64,000 nucleotides of DNA from Ornithinimicrobium cryptoxanthini. Lineage in GTDB: Bacteria > Actinomycetota > Actinomycetes > Actinomycetales > Dermatophilaceae. Of this stretch, positions 16,574 through 25,425 are shown piece after piece. Position 1 is the first letter of the stretch, and each line of letters begins with the position of its first letter. Below the pieces are notes generated by a model that had not been told where the DNA came from, searched no databases, and saw only the letters and a program-made list of their open reading frames with translations. The DNA is taken from contig NZ_CP099490.1 in NCBI RefSeq assembly GCF_023923205.1, forward strand, positions 3,658,001 to 3,722,000, given 5' to 3'. The translations under genes and the position numbers were made by a program.

Positions 16574-16647
16574 AGATCACGTCGGAGCCGACCAGCAGCA
16601 GCGCTCTCCCGCAACCGCACAGCGACGCCTCAAGTGTCATGCGTTCT

Positions 16648-16691
16648 CGGTCTTGCAGGACCGGGCTTCTAGCACCGGAACTGCAAGACCG
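16648..16691 (-). terminator. Stem-loop downstream of the second P-type ATPase
   Basis: CGGTCTTGCA (16648-16657) pairs perfectly with TGCAAGACCG (16682-16691) around a 24-base loop that can itself partly fold. It lies about 56 bp beyond the stop of the leftward ATPase gene and before copB, so it probably ends that transcript. There is no T-run. The rest of 16574-16746 holds nothing recognisable. Confidence 0.5.
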
Positions 16692-16746
16692 GAAGCGCCT
16701 GACGCGTGGCTGCGGTGGTGGCGGCGCGCTCCACGGACCGACAGAC

Positions 16747-18663
16747 TCAGCCAGACGCTGCACCGACCCGCTGAGCCGGGTCCTGCCACGCAGCTCCACC
16801 GGGGGGCAGAGCGCGGGGCAGCGCCAGCTCGGGATGGCTGGTGCGTCCGCGCAGCGCCCGCAGGGCATAGAGGATCGTGGCAAGATCCACCAGCTCCTGG
16901 GTCAGCGCACCGGCAACGGCCGGGATGTGGCCGAACGCGGCGACCACCATCAGGCCGATGCTGAGCACCACCCCGATCCAGATGGCCGTCAGCGCCACTC
17001 GATAGGTGTCGCGGCCGATCTCCAGCGCCTGAGCGACCTTGCCGATGTCGTCCGCCATGATCACCACGTCGGCAGACTCACTGGCAGCCGTTGACCCTCG
17101 CGCACCCATCGCGATGCCGACGTCGGCGGCCGCCAGCACCGGTGCGTCATTGACGCCATCGCCCACCATGACCACCCGGGGCTCGAGCTCGCTCACCAGT
17201 CGCACCTTGTCCTGCGGGAGCAGGCTGGCGTGCACCTCGTCGATGCCGGCCGCTCCGGCCAGCGACCGAGCAGTTGCCTCGTTGTCGCCGGTGAGCATCG
17301 CGACGTGTCCTATCCCGGCCTCGCGCAGCACCCGCACTGTGGCAGCTGCGTTCTCGCGCAGGGCGTCTCGCAACACGAGGGTGCCGGCGAACCGGCCGTC
17401 GACCGCCACCGCGACCGCGGTGTGCCCCGCCTCGAGATCGTCGAAGTCCGCCGCCGGGTCAACTTCCTGGACGAAGCCGAGCTTGCCGACGCGCACGGCG
17501 TGCCGCCCGATCCTGGCCTCGACGCCGTGGGTGGCCACCTCGCTCGCGTCGACACCGGCAGCCAGCGACAGCCCCCGGTGTTGTGCCGCCCGGATCACGC
17601 CGGCAGCCAGCACGTGTGAGGAGAACTGCTCGGCGGAGGCGGCCAGGCGCAGCACCTCGTCGGCGTCAAAACCGTTCGCAGGGCGAACCTCCGCCAGCTC
17701 AGGACGACCGTGGCTCAGCGTGCCGGTCTTGTCGAAGGCGACGGTGCGGGCCCTCGCGAGCGACTCGAGCGTCGCACCACCCTTGACGATGACACCGGAC
17801 CTGGCCGAACGGCTCATCCCGCCCATGAACGCGACCGGTGCAGCGATCAGCAGCGGGCACGGGGTCGCCAGGACCAGGACCTCGGCGAAGCGCACCGGGT
17901 CGCCGGAGACCCACCAGGCGATCCCCGCGATCAGCAGCGAGACGATGGTGAACGGCACCGCGAAGCGGTCGGCGACCCGGACCGTGGGGGCCTTGGCGTC
18001 CTCAGCTTCGGCGACGAGAGTCAGGATCTGTTGATACTGCGAGTCGGCCGCGGTGGCGGTCGCACGCATCTGCACCGCACGCTGGCCGTTGACCGAACCG
18101 CTCATCAGGGAGTCACCCCGCACGCGCTCCACCGGCAGGCTCTCACCGGTCAGCGACGACTCGTCAAAGACAGCCTCGGCATCCAGCAGGTCCCCGTCGA
18201 CCGGCACCACCTCGGCCGGCCGCACCAGCAGGATGTCGCCCACCACGACCTCGTCGACGTCGATGTCCTCCATCCGGTCGCCGTCCCCGACCCGACGGGC
18301 CCGACGAGGAGCCCGGTCCAGCAGTGAGGTGAGCTCCGCGCGCGCCCGGCCTGCGGCATACACCTCCAACGCCTCGCCGCCGGAGAGCATCAGCACGATG
18401 ATCAGCGACGCGACATACTCCCCCACCGCCAGGGTGGCCACCATGGCGATCACGGCCAGGATGTCCAGCCCCCAGTGGCCGCGCAGGATGTCCCTGACCA
18501 TGTCGGTCGAGGTGATGAGGATGATGACGGCGACATAGCCGGTCGCGATCCACTGCGCGGGACCGCTGTGCCCGAGGCCCAGCAGGGCCAGCACCAGGGT
18601 GCCGATTGCGAGGGTCAGGCTCACGACTGGGAAGCTGCGGACAAACCCGATGACCTTGGTCAT
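16747..18663 (-). CDS. Heavy-metal P1B-type ATPase with TPC motif
   Basis: 638 aa. It lacks an N-terminal metal-binding domain and begins directly with membrane helices. FDESSLTGESLP (actuator), VLATPCPLLIAAPVAFMGG (TPC in place of CPC/SPC, the transmembrane metal site), DKTGTLSHG (phosphorylated Asp) and VGDGVNDAPVLAAADVGIAMG are all present. The late helix has TQELVDLATILYALR. The TPC subgroup is poorly characterised and has been linked to Ni, Fe, Zn or Cd transport, so the metal is open. It is on the same strand as copB, 206 bp apart with a stem-loop between, so probably a separate transcript. Confidence 0.9.
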   Translation of the reverse strand: MTKVIGFVRSFPVVSLTLAIGTLVLALLGLGHSGPAQWIATGYVAVIILITSTDMVRDILRGHWGLDILAVIAMVATLAVGEYVASLIIVLMLSGGEALEVYAAGRARAELTSLLDRAPRRARRVGDGDRMEDIDVDEVVVGDILLVRPAEVVPVDGDLLDAEAVFDESSLTGESLPVERVRGDSLMSGSVNGQRAVQMRATATAADSQYQQILTLVAEAEDAKAPTVRVADRFAVPFTIVSLLIAGIAWWVSGDPVRFAEVLVLATPCPLLIAAPVAFMGGMSRSARSGVIVKGGATLESLARARTVAFDKTGTLSHGRPELAEVRPANGFDADEVLRLAASAEQFSSHVLAAGVIRAAQHRGLSLAAGVDASEVATHGVEARIGRHAVRVGKLGFVQEVDPAADFDDLEAGHTAVAVAVDGRFAGTLVLRDALRENAAATVRVLREAGIGHVAMLTGDNEATARSLAGAAGIDEVHASLLPQDKVRLVSELEPRVVMVGDGVNDAPVLAAADVGIAMGARGSTAASESADVVIMADDIGKVAQALEIGRDTYRVALTAIWIGVVLSIGLMVVAAFGHIPAVAGALTQELVDLATILYALRALRGRTSHPELALPRALPPGGAAWQDPAQRVGAASG

Positions 18664-18746
18664 AGTCTATTGCTACCGGTTTTCCGCAGGGCTTTCCAGG
18701 GAGGGGAGGCTACCCTCAGCGGCCCCTGGCACCTCGTGGGGCAGGC

Positions 18747-18986
18747 TCAGGCCGAGGCGTCCCGCCAGTAGTTGTTGGCGGCTGCGATCGTCGCGAACTC
18801 GACCGCGACCACGTGGCCAGCAGCCGTGAGCGAGTCGGCGCTCGTGGCATAGCTCGGCCGCAGCAGCTGGCGGACCTCGGCATCGGGCTGGATGGCGCCG
18901 ATGGTCTTGCGGGCGATCATCATCGCCAGCTCACGGCCCTCCTGAGGCGTCGCGGTGATCAGGCTGTTTCCTGGGACGAGCTCCAC
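18747..18986 (-). CDS. Hexameric tyrosine-coordinated heme protein (HTHP)
   Basis: 79 aa from GTG 18984-18986, the usual length for HTHP. Family landmarks are TATPQEG at 11-17, QPDAEVRQLLR at 33-43, the heme-ligand Tyr equivalent at 46 (RPSY) and TIAAANNYWRD near the C-terminus. These closely match my memory of the Silicibacter protein with known structure. HTHP forms a hexamer with one heme per subunit bound through Tyr and shows peroxidase- and catalase-like activity. It lies between the metal pump and a divergent PQ-loop protein. Confirmation needs a profile search. Confidence 0.85.
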   Translation of the reverse strand: MELVPGNSLITATPQEGRELAMMIARKTIGAIQPDAEVRQLLRPSYATSADSLTAAGHVVAVEFATIAAANNYWRDASA

Positions 18987-19166
18987 GGATTCTCACTCTC
19001 TCGTTGACTCCGTTGCTGGACAGCGAAGCTGGCCAACCGTTCTCGCATCGTGCCACCGAGCTGGTGACTAGTCCAGAGGCCGATGGGTAGTCCTGCCCAC
19101 GCACCCGCAGCAGGTTGGGTCATTTGCCCGATGAGGACTCTGCCGCTGGTCCCTAACGTCGATGGC

Positions 19167-19610
19167 ATGTCTGGTCTCGCCCTCCTCGCCGGTCTCGTCT
19201 CGACGGTCATCTTTGCCAGCAGCATGCTGCCGATGATCGTCAAGGCCGTCGTGACGCGGGATCTGGAGTCCTACAGCCTGGGTCACCTGGTGCTGGTCAA
19301 CGGCGGCAACGCCGTGCACTCGTTCTATGTCTTCTCACTGCCGGCGGGCCCGATCTGGGTGCTGCACTGCTTCCACGTGGCGACATCCGTCGTGATGCTC
19401 GTCTGGTTCCTGCGGTTCGCCGGCCCGGTCCATCGGAGCTCATCATGTCCACCACATCCCCACCACCCGTCGTCGACACCGTCATCATCGGCGCCGGCCA
19501 GGCCGGTCTGGCCACGGCCTACCACCTCACCCGCCACGGTGGTGGCTGTCTGGTCCTGGACAGCAGCAGGAGGGTCGGCGACAACTGGCGACACCAGTAC
19601 GACTCGCTGA
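19167..19610 (+). CDS. PQ-loop/SemiSWEET-like small membrane protein with read-through tail
   Basis: 147 aa from ATG 19167. Three hydrophobic helices (LALLAGLVSTVIFASSMLPMI, LGHLVLVNGGNAVHSFYVFSL, IWVLHCFHVATSVVMLVWFLRF) with SSMLPMIVKAV form a single PQ-loop unit of about 90 residues, typical of SemiSWEET-like transporters that dimerise. The final ~55 residues are Pro/Ser/Thr-rich and overlap the next gene by 166 bp in another frame. They look like coding-frame noise, as if the native stop had been lost. The downstream gene has its own ribosome site (GGAG 19435-19438). Confidence 0.65.
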   Translation: MSGLALLAGLVSTVIFASSMLPMIVKAVVTRDLESYSLGHLVLVNGGNAVHSFYVFSLPAGPIWVLHCFHVATSVVMLVWFLRFAGPVHRSSSCPPHPHHPSSTPSSSAPARPVWPRPTTSPATVVAVWSWTAAGGSATTGDTSTTR

Positions 19611-20569
19611 GGTTGTTCACGGCCAACAGATACAACGGCCTTCCCGGGATGCCGTTCCCGGGCAGGGGGTGGGACTTCGCGACCAAGGACGAGACCGCGG
19701 ACTACCTCGAGGCGTATGCCGCCAGGTTCCGCCTCCCGGTCGAGCTCGCCACCCGCGTCACGCACCTGGGGGCGCGCGAAAACGGCTTCACCGTGGACAC
19801 CACCAGGGGGACGATCCGGTGCCGCGACGTCGTGGTCGCCAGCGGACCGTTCGGCCGGACCCCGTCGGTGCCTGCCCTCGCCGCGGACCTCGACGAGTCC
19901 ATCCTGCAACTGCACTCCAGCGCCTACCGCCGCCCGGGGCAGCTGCGCGACGGTCCCACGCTGGTGGTCGGTGCCTCCCACTCCGGCCACGACATCGCCC
20001 TGGAGGTCTCGGCCACCCACCCGACCACTCTGGCGGGGCGGGACCGCGGCGAGATCCCGGTGTCCTGGGACAGCCCGATGCTGCACGTCGTGATGCCCGT
20101 CCTGCAGTTCGCCTTCCGGCACGTCTTCACCAGGAACACGCCGATGGGCCGGCGGCAACGGCCGCAGGTGCTCGCCCACGGCGCCCCGAACCTCCGGGTC
20201 AAGCGCGCCCACCTGGCGCAGGCTGGTGTCGTGCGCACCGAGGCACGGGTCACGGGTGTGCGAGACGGCCTACCGCTGCTCGAGGACGGCTCGACCATCG
20301 AGGCGAGCAACGTGGTCTGGGCGACCGGCTACCAGCACGACTACTCCTGGCTGGACCTGCCGGTGCTCGACGAGTCCGGCTGGCCACGGGAGTTCCGCGG
20401 CGTCGCCCGGGACGTGCCCGGACTGTTCTTCTGCGGGCTGGCCTACCAGCACTCGTTCGCCTCAATGACCCTGCCGGGCGTCGGTCGCGACGCCGCCTAT
20501 GTCGCCCGCAAGATCCTGGAGCGCGGCGAGGTCGCACCCGCGGCAGTCATCACGACGGCAGCCGCCTGA
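19445..20569 (+). CDS. FAD/NAD(P)-dependent monooxygenase-like oxidoreductase
   Basis: 374 aa. The N-terminal FAD-binding motif IIGAGQAGLATAYHL (14-28) and YDSLRLFTANRYNGLPG are typical of single-component flavin monooxygenases (YhdW/CzcO-like). The second Rossmann motif VVGASHSGHDIALEVS binds NADPH. ATGYQHDYSWLD and LFFCGLAYQHSFASMTLPGVGRDAAYVA complete the FAD site. Many relatives oxygenate small organic or sulfur compounds or act as thioredoxin-reductase-like enzymes; no substrate is implied by the neighbours. The start is supported by GGAG six bases upstream even though it overlaps the preceding frame. Confidence 0.88.
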   Translation: MSTTSPPPVVDTVIIGAGQAGLATAYHLTRHGGGCLVLDSSRRVGDNWRHQYDSLRLFTANRYNGLPGMPFPGRGWDFATKDETADYLEAYAARFRLPVELATRVTHLGARENGFTVDTTRGTIRCRDVVVASGPFGRTPSVPALAADLDESILQLHSSAYRRPGQLRDGPTLVVGASHSGHDIALEVSATHPTTLAGRDRGEIPVSWDSPMLHVVMPVLQFAFRHVFTRNTPMGRRQRPQVLAHGAPNLRVKRAHLAQAGVVRTEARVTGVRDGLPLLEDGSTIEASNVVWATGYQHDYSWLDLPVLDESGWPREFRGVARDVPGLFFCGLAYQHSFASMTLPGVGRDAAYVARKILERGEVAPAAVITTAAA

Positions 20570-20624
20570 CCCCGAGCGCCACGAGCGCAGTCGGGAGTAG
20601 CCTCGCCAGAGGAGCACTGCGCCG

Positions 20625-22205
20625 ATGAACCTCAACCAACCTCCTAACGAGGGCCCTGGGGCAACAGACCTCAACGCCCTCGGGATGGCGGCGCACCTGG
20701 CCGGGGACCATGACCAGGCCGTCCGCACCCTGCAGCAGGCCTATCAGCACCACCTCGATGACGGGTCCCCCGAGGGCGCGCTGCGGTCCGCCTTCCTCCT
20801 CGGGATGATCTTCGGCACCACCCACCAGCAGTCACTGCTGAACGGTTGGTTGGGTCGGGCCCAGCGGGTGCTCGCCGAGCTGCCCGCGAACGCACGGGAC
20901 GGGAGCCCGGTCGGTCGCGGTTATGTCGCCGTCCTCGAGCTGCACCGCTCCCTGGGTGCCGGGGAGTTCGAGCGGGTCGGTGCCCTCGCGACGGAGGTCT
21001 CGGCCATCGGTGCCGCGCACCGGGAGGCCAACCTGCTCGCCCTCGGCCTCGTGTCGCAGGGCAGGTTCGCCATCTATGGCGGCGCGGTGCACGAAGGACT
21101 CACGCTCCTGGACGAGGCGATGGCCGGAGTCCTGGCGGGCGAGCCGGACGGGTTCACGTCCGGGCTGGTCTTCTGCACCGCCATCGAGGGCTGTCAGGAG
21201 ATCGGCGCGGTCGACCGGATGTCGCAGTGGACCTCGGGGCTGCTGACCTGGTGCGAGGGGCAGCCCTGGGTCAGCGCGTTCGCCGGTCCCTGCGCGCTGC
21301 ACCACGGGCAGGTGCTCACGCTGCGCGGGTCGTGGGTGGAGGCGGTCGCCGAGTTCACCGCCTCGACGCTGCGCTACGACCGGCAGGGGCAACCACTGGC
21401 GGCCGGCTTCGCTGAGCGCGAGCGGGGGGACCTGCTCCGGCTGCGAGGTGAGCTGGCTGGTGCCGAGGAGGCCTATCGCAACGCGGCCACCCACGGCTGC
21501 GACCCGCAGCCGGGACTGGCTCAGCTGTGGCTCGGGCAGGGCCGGTCCGAGGCCGCGGTCTCGGCAGTCCGCCGCTGCCTGGCCGAGACGGGGATCCCGG
21601 CCCGTCGGATCTCCCTGCTGCCGGCAGCCATCGAGGTCATGGCCAGCACCGGGGCACTGGACGAGGCACGGGCCCTGACGGAGGAGCTGGACGGCCTGGC
21701 GCGCCTGACGGACTGCGACCCGGTGCTGGCGGCGGCAGCCTTCGCGCACGCCACCCTCGAGCTCGCCCAGGGTGATGCGGCCGGCGCGCTGCCCTATGCG
21801 CGCAAGGCGGCTCAGCTGTGGAGCAGTGTCGGGAGCCCGTTCGAGGTGGCACGGTCGCGGGTCGCGATCGGGCGGGCGCTCACCGACCTCGGTGACCACG
21901 AGTCGGCGCGCCGGGAGCTGGAGACCACCCGGGCGGCCTTCGAGTCCCTCGGTGCCGAGCCGTCGGTCGTCGCCCTCGACGCCCTGCTCGTCAGCGCCGG
22001 CGGGGCGGGCCCGGCCGGCCTCACCGACCGTGAGCTGGAGGTCCTTCGCCTGCTCGCCGCCGGACACAGCAACCGGGTGATCGCCACCGACCTGGTCCTG
22101 GCAGAGAAGACGGTGGCGCGGCACCTGAGCAACATCTACACCAAGCTGGGCGTGGACTCTCGCACCGCCGCTGCGGCCTACGCTCACGCGCACGGCCTCG
22201 CCTGA
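20625..22205 (+). CDS. TPR-containing LuxR-family transcriptional regulator
   Basis: 526 aa. The body is a series of helical TPR-like repeats (LGMAAHLAGDHDQAVRTLQQAY near the start; more through residue ~440). A C-terminal LuxR helix-turn-helix follows: GLTDRELEVLRLLAAGHSNRVIATDLVLAEKTVARHLSNIYTKLGV (about 468-513). There is no AAA/LAL ATPase domain. TPR-LuxR proteins bind small-molecule or peptide signals through the repeats; the ligand is unknown. It precedes the MinD-like operon by 260 bp on the same strand; that gap has no gene or clear regulatory dyad. A role as local activator is only a guess. Confidence 0.85.
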   Translation: MNLNQPPNEGPGATDLNALGMAAHLAGDHDQAVRTLQQAYQHHLDDGSPEGALRSAFLLGMIFGTTHQQSLLNGWLGRAQRVLAELPANARDGSPVGRGYVAVLELHRSLGAGEFERVGALATEVSAIGAAHREANLLALGLVSQGRFAIYGGAVHEGLTLLDEAMAGVLAGEPDGFTSGLVFCTAIEGCQEIGAVDRMSQWTSGLLTWCEGQPWVSAFAGPCALHHGQVLTLRGSWVEAVAEFTASTLRYDRQGQPLAAGFAERERGDLLRLRGELAGAEEAYRNAATHGCDPQPGLAQLWLGQGRSEAAVSAVRRCLAETGIPARRISLLPAAIEVMASTGALDEARALTEELDGLARLTDCDPVLAAAAFAHATLELAQGDAAGALPYARKAAQLWSSVGSPFEVARSRVAIGRALTDLGDHESARRELETTRAAFESLGAEPSVVALDALLVSAGGAGPAGLTDRELEVLRLLAAGHSNRVIATDLVLAEKTVARHLSNIYTKLGVDSRTAAAAYAHAHGLA

Positions 22206-22465
22206 GCCGTCTGGGACAGCGGAAGCCCCCTGGACACCATCCTCCTGCCGCGCGGTGGGGTTGAGCCGGGCGGCTGCACCGGCTCGCGCTGACGGAGGCG
22301 GCGACAGCCCTGTTCGGGGTCGCTGCGGACTGCTACGGTCGCAGGCGGGAGGACCTGCGTCATGCTCCGCGACCGCGACCGGCACCGCCGCCCCCTCCAG
22401 CGCGCCGCGCACAGCAGCCCTGGGACCGGGGTGGTTGACCCGCGCGGGCGGGCGGGTCGGACGCC

Positions 22466-23224
22466 ATGACGCAGATCGTCTCGGTCCACTCCTTCCGCGG
22501 CGGCACGGGCAAGTCCAGCCTGACCGCCAACCTCGCGGTCCAGCTCGCGCAGCGCGGTCAGCGGGTCGGGGTGGTCGACACCGACCTGGCCTCCCCGGGC
22601 ATCCACGTCCTGTTCGGGATGGACGGCGCCCGTGTCGACGGCTCCCTCAACGACTACCTCTTCGACCGGCGGACCATCGCTGAGGTGTCCCACCGCGTCG
22701 GCCCACCCGACCTGGCCGGCGAGATCCAGCTGGTCCCCGCCAGCGTGCGGGCCGGCGAGATCACCCGGGTGCTGCGCGACGGCTATGAGGCCCAGCGCCT
22801 GGTCCGGGGCCTGCGAGACCTGGTCACGGCCCACGACCTCGCGGTGCTGCTCATCGACACCCACCCCGGGCTGGGCGAGGAGACCCTGCTCAGCCTGGCG
22901 ATCAGCGACACCGTGCTCACCGTGCTGCGCCCGGACCAGCAGGACTACGAGGGCACGGCGGTGCTCGGTGAGGTGGCCGCAGGGCTCGGCGTGCACCGGC
23001 AGGGCCTCGTGGTCAACAAGGTGCCCGCGACACTGGACACCCACGAGCTCCGGGCGCGGGTGCAGGACGCCTATGGCGCCGCCGCCGTCGGTGTGCTCGC
23101 CCATGACGACGACCTGATGCTGCTGGCCAGCGCTGACGTCTTCACCCTGCGCTTTCCCCGTCATCCGTTGACCACCGCGATCGGCGAGACGACCGACTGG
23201 GTGCTCGCCGGGGCGGCACCGTGA
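22466..23224 (+). CDS. MinD/ParA-like deviant Walker A ATPase
   Basis: 252 aa. It has a deviant Walker A FRGGTGKSS (10-18) with the signature lysine early in the loop replaced by Arg (RGGTGKS), a switch I-like VVDTDLASPGIHVLFG and switch II LLIDTHPGLGEETLL. A late NKVP motif binds base. No obvious amphipathic C-terminal membrane helix of the MinD kind is seen. It is the first gene of a three-gene operon: its TGA overlaps the permease GTG (23221), and the permease in turn overlaps a receiver protein. It probably acts as a nucleotide-switched partner of those two. The pathway is not known. Confidence 0.87.
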   Translation: MTQIVSVHSFRGGTGKSSLTANLAVQLAQRGQRVGVVDTDLASPGIHVLFGMDGARVDGSLNDYLFDRRTIAEVSHRVGPPDLAGEIQLVPASVRAGEITRVLRDGYEAQRLVRGLRDLVTAHDLAVLLIDTHPGLGEETLLSLAISDTVLTVLRPDQQDYEGTAVLGEVAAGLGVHRQGLVVNKVPATLDTHELRARVQDAYGAAAVGVLAHDDDLMLLASADVFTLRFPRHPLTTAIGETTDWVLAGAAP

Positions 23225-25425
23225 CCGACACCGAGGACGCGCAGCCGAGCCTCACCGCGGCCGAGGTGCTCCGGGGGCTGACCGGGCAGCGCGTGAGCAC
23301 CGCACTGCACGCCATCGAGAGCCGCGCCGGGCTGCTCGCCCTGACCCGACGGCACGTCGCGCTGCCCGCGATCTGCGAGAACATGGCGGCCACCGCCGAG
23401 CGCGACTACGTCACCGCCCTCACCACCGGAGCCGAGCTGCCCACCACTCCGCGCGCCCAGCACCTGGAGCGCTCCGCCCCCGCCTGGGCGCATCTGGTGC
23501 CCACCTCCCCCAGCACGCGCGCCGACCTGGCGCACGCCTTCGCCGCCAGGCACCCGGCGCGTCGGCAGGACGTGCCCCTCATCCGGGCGGCTCTCGGGGT
23601 GGCGGAGCCCGAGGTGAGCGAGGCACTGACCCGGCGGCACGGCATACGTCCGGACGACCTGTGGGCTGACCGGCTCCCCCTGCGCGAGCGGGTGCGCTGG
23701 TGGAGCACGCGGATGACGGACGCACTGGACCGCCTGTCGCCCTTCTGGGCCGCCTTCGCGCTGACCCTGACCCAGACGGTCGGGGCCGGTGTCCTGGCAC
23801 TGCCGATCGCCCTGGCCGGCGTCGGCCCCTTCCTCGGGCTGCTGCTCATCGTCGTCATCGGTCTGGCCAACGTGCTCTCCGTCGCGGCGATCGCCGAGTC
23901 GGTGACACGCACCGGCACCGTGCGGTGGGCGGGTGCCTTCCTCGGCGGGGTGGTCCGCCAACACCTCGGGCGGCACGCCGCGCACCTGACGCAGGGGGCC
24001 ATCGCGGTCTTCGGCGCGGTCGTGATGATCGTCTACTACCTCGGTCTGGCCGGCACGCTGGAGGAGGTCTTCGGCGTCCCCGAGTCGGTGTGGATCGCGC
24101 TGCTCTTCCTCGTCACGGTCGGCTTCGTGTGGCGCGGCCGGTTCAGTGCGACGATCGCCTCCGCCCTGCTGGTCGGGGCCGTGAACCTGCTGATCATCGG
24201 CCTGTTGACCGTGCTGGCGCTCGCCTCTTTCGACGCGAGCCGGTGGGCGCGGGCCGACACGTCCCCGACGGGCGGCGGCTTCGACCCCACGGTGCTCGGG
24301 CTGGTCTTCGGGGTGCTGCTGGCGTCCTACTTCGGCCACACCACGGTGGCCGCCGGCGCCCGGACCATGCTGGAGCGCGACCCCGGAGGCCGGTCGATCA
24401 TCCGCGGGGCCGCCGCGGCCATGCTGGTCGTGATCCTGGTGTATGCCGGGTGGACCCTGGTCGTGCTCGGCGCCGTGGACGCGGACCGGCTCGAGGCCGA
24501 GTCCGGCACGGCGCTGGTGCCGCTGGCCGAGACCGCCGGCCCGCTGGTGCTTGTGCTCGGGACGGTCTTTGTCATCGGCGCGATGGGGATGGCGGCGGTG
24601 CACTCCTCGATCGGTCTGCACAGCCTGACGGTCGAGCTGCTCGAGGGACTAGGGCGGCGCGGCGGCCCGGAGCCGCTGTGGCGGCGTCTGCTCGCCGTAG
24701 CGCCACTGGCTGCGGTGTTCGTGCTGGTCGAGGTGCTCGTGCTGACCGGTCGGGCGTCGTTCACCACCGTTCTGAGCCTGCTCGGCGCCCTGACGATCCC
24801 GCTGCTGACCGGTGTCATCCCGGTGCTGCTCATCGCCGCCACCCAGCGCCGCGGGGACTATGTGCCCGCCTCGACGCTGGGGTGGGTGGCCAGCCCGCCG
24901 GTGCTGGTCGCCGTCTATCTGCTGTTCGTCGCGGCCGTGGCCGCGCACGGCCTGGTCATCTGGACCGGTGCGTTCGAGCGCGGGCTGGCGTTCCTCGTGG
25001 TCGCGCTCGTGGTCGTCGTCACGGTCGCCGTGTTCCGCTCCGGCGCGTTCCGTCCGCTGACCACCCTGGAGGTCCGCAGGGACCACGACCTCGGCCTCGA
25101 CGCACTGCAGGTCACCTCGCACGGCCGACCGGTGTCGACCGACCTGCGCACTGCCGGTCCGGCCGGTGGGGACAGCGCACTGGCGGGGGCAGCCCGGCTC
25201 CCCGAGCGGACCGCTGTGGCCGAGCTGCCCGCCCTGGAGGTCGACACGGAGCAGCTGTCGGTGTGGGCCCACGAGGTCGACGCGTGGGGCAGCTCCACCC
25301 CGCTGCAGGTCGCGGTGAGCGTGGACGGACAGCCGGTGCCCCTGGCCGCGGACGGGACGGGCAGCGTCGACCTGCCGGCCGACGGGGACCCCACCATCAC
25401 GATCGACCTCGGTGGCACCCGATGA
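23221..25425 (+). CDS. APC-superfamily permease with long cytoplasmic N- and C-terminal domains
   Basis: 734 aa, about 300 longer than a normal amino-acid permease. Residues 1-170 are soluble and helical (RGLTGQRVSTALHAIESRAGLL..., no family recognised). Then come about eleven membrane helices beginning FALTLTQTVGAGVLALPIALAGVGP, which has the GAGVLALP unwound-helix motif of the aromatic amino-acid (HAAAP/APC) type. The last ~130 residues form a soluble beta-rich domain. A transport or transport-derived sensing role is inferred. It is translationally coupled on both sides (GTGA at 23221, ATGA at 25422). Confidence 0.82.
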   Translation: MTDTEDAQPSLTAAEVLRGLTGQRVSTALHAIESRAGLLALTRRHVALPAICENMAATAERDYVTALTTGAELPTTPRAQHLERSAPAWAHLVPTSPSTRADLAHAFAARHPARRQDVPLIRAALGVAEPEVSEALTRRHGIRPDDLWADRLPLRERVRWWSTRMTDALDRLSPFWAAFALTLTQTVGAGVLALPIALAGVGPFLGLLLIVVIGLANVLSVAAIAESVTRTGTVRWAGAFLGGVVRQHLGRHAAHLTQGAIAVFGAVVMIVYYLGLAGTLEEVFGVPESVWIALLFLVTVGFVWRGRFSATIASALLVGAVNLLIIGLLTVLALASFDASRWARADTSPTGGGFDPTVLGLVFGVLLASYFGHTTVAAGARTMLERDPGGRSIIRGAAAAMLVVILVYAGWTLVVLGAVDADRLEAESGTALVPLAETAGPLVLVLGTVFVIGAMGMAAVHSSIGLHSLTVELLEGLGRRGGPEPLWRRLLAVAPLAAVFVLVEVLVLTGRASFTTVLSLLGALTIPLLTGVIPVLLIAATQRRGDYVPASTLGWVASPPVLVAVYLLFVAAVAAHGLVIWTGAFERGLAFLVVALVVVVTVAVFRSGAFRPLTTLEVRRDHDLGLDALQVTSHGRPVSTDLRTAGPAGGDSALAGAARLPERTAVAELPALEVDTEQLSVWAHEVDAWGSSTPLQVAVSVDGQPVPLAADGTGSVDLPADGDPTITIDLGGTR

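Noticed and set aside
20832..22412. 526-codon minus-strand frame opposite the TPR-LuxR gene
   Set aside because: No motif; the opposite strand has a full LuxR helix-turn-helix and TPR periodicity.
23700..25421. Long plus-strand frame in another phase over the permease, leading into the receiver gene
   Set aside because: Arg/Gly/Ala-rich noise until 25422, where the real receiver start overlaps the permease stop.
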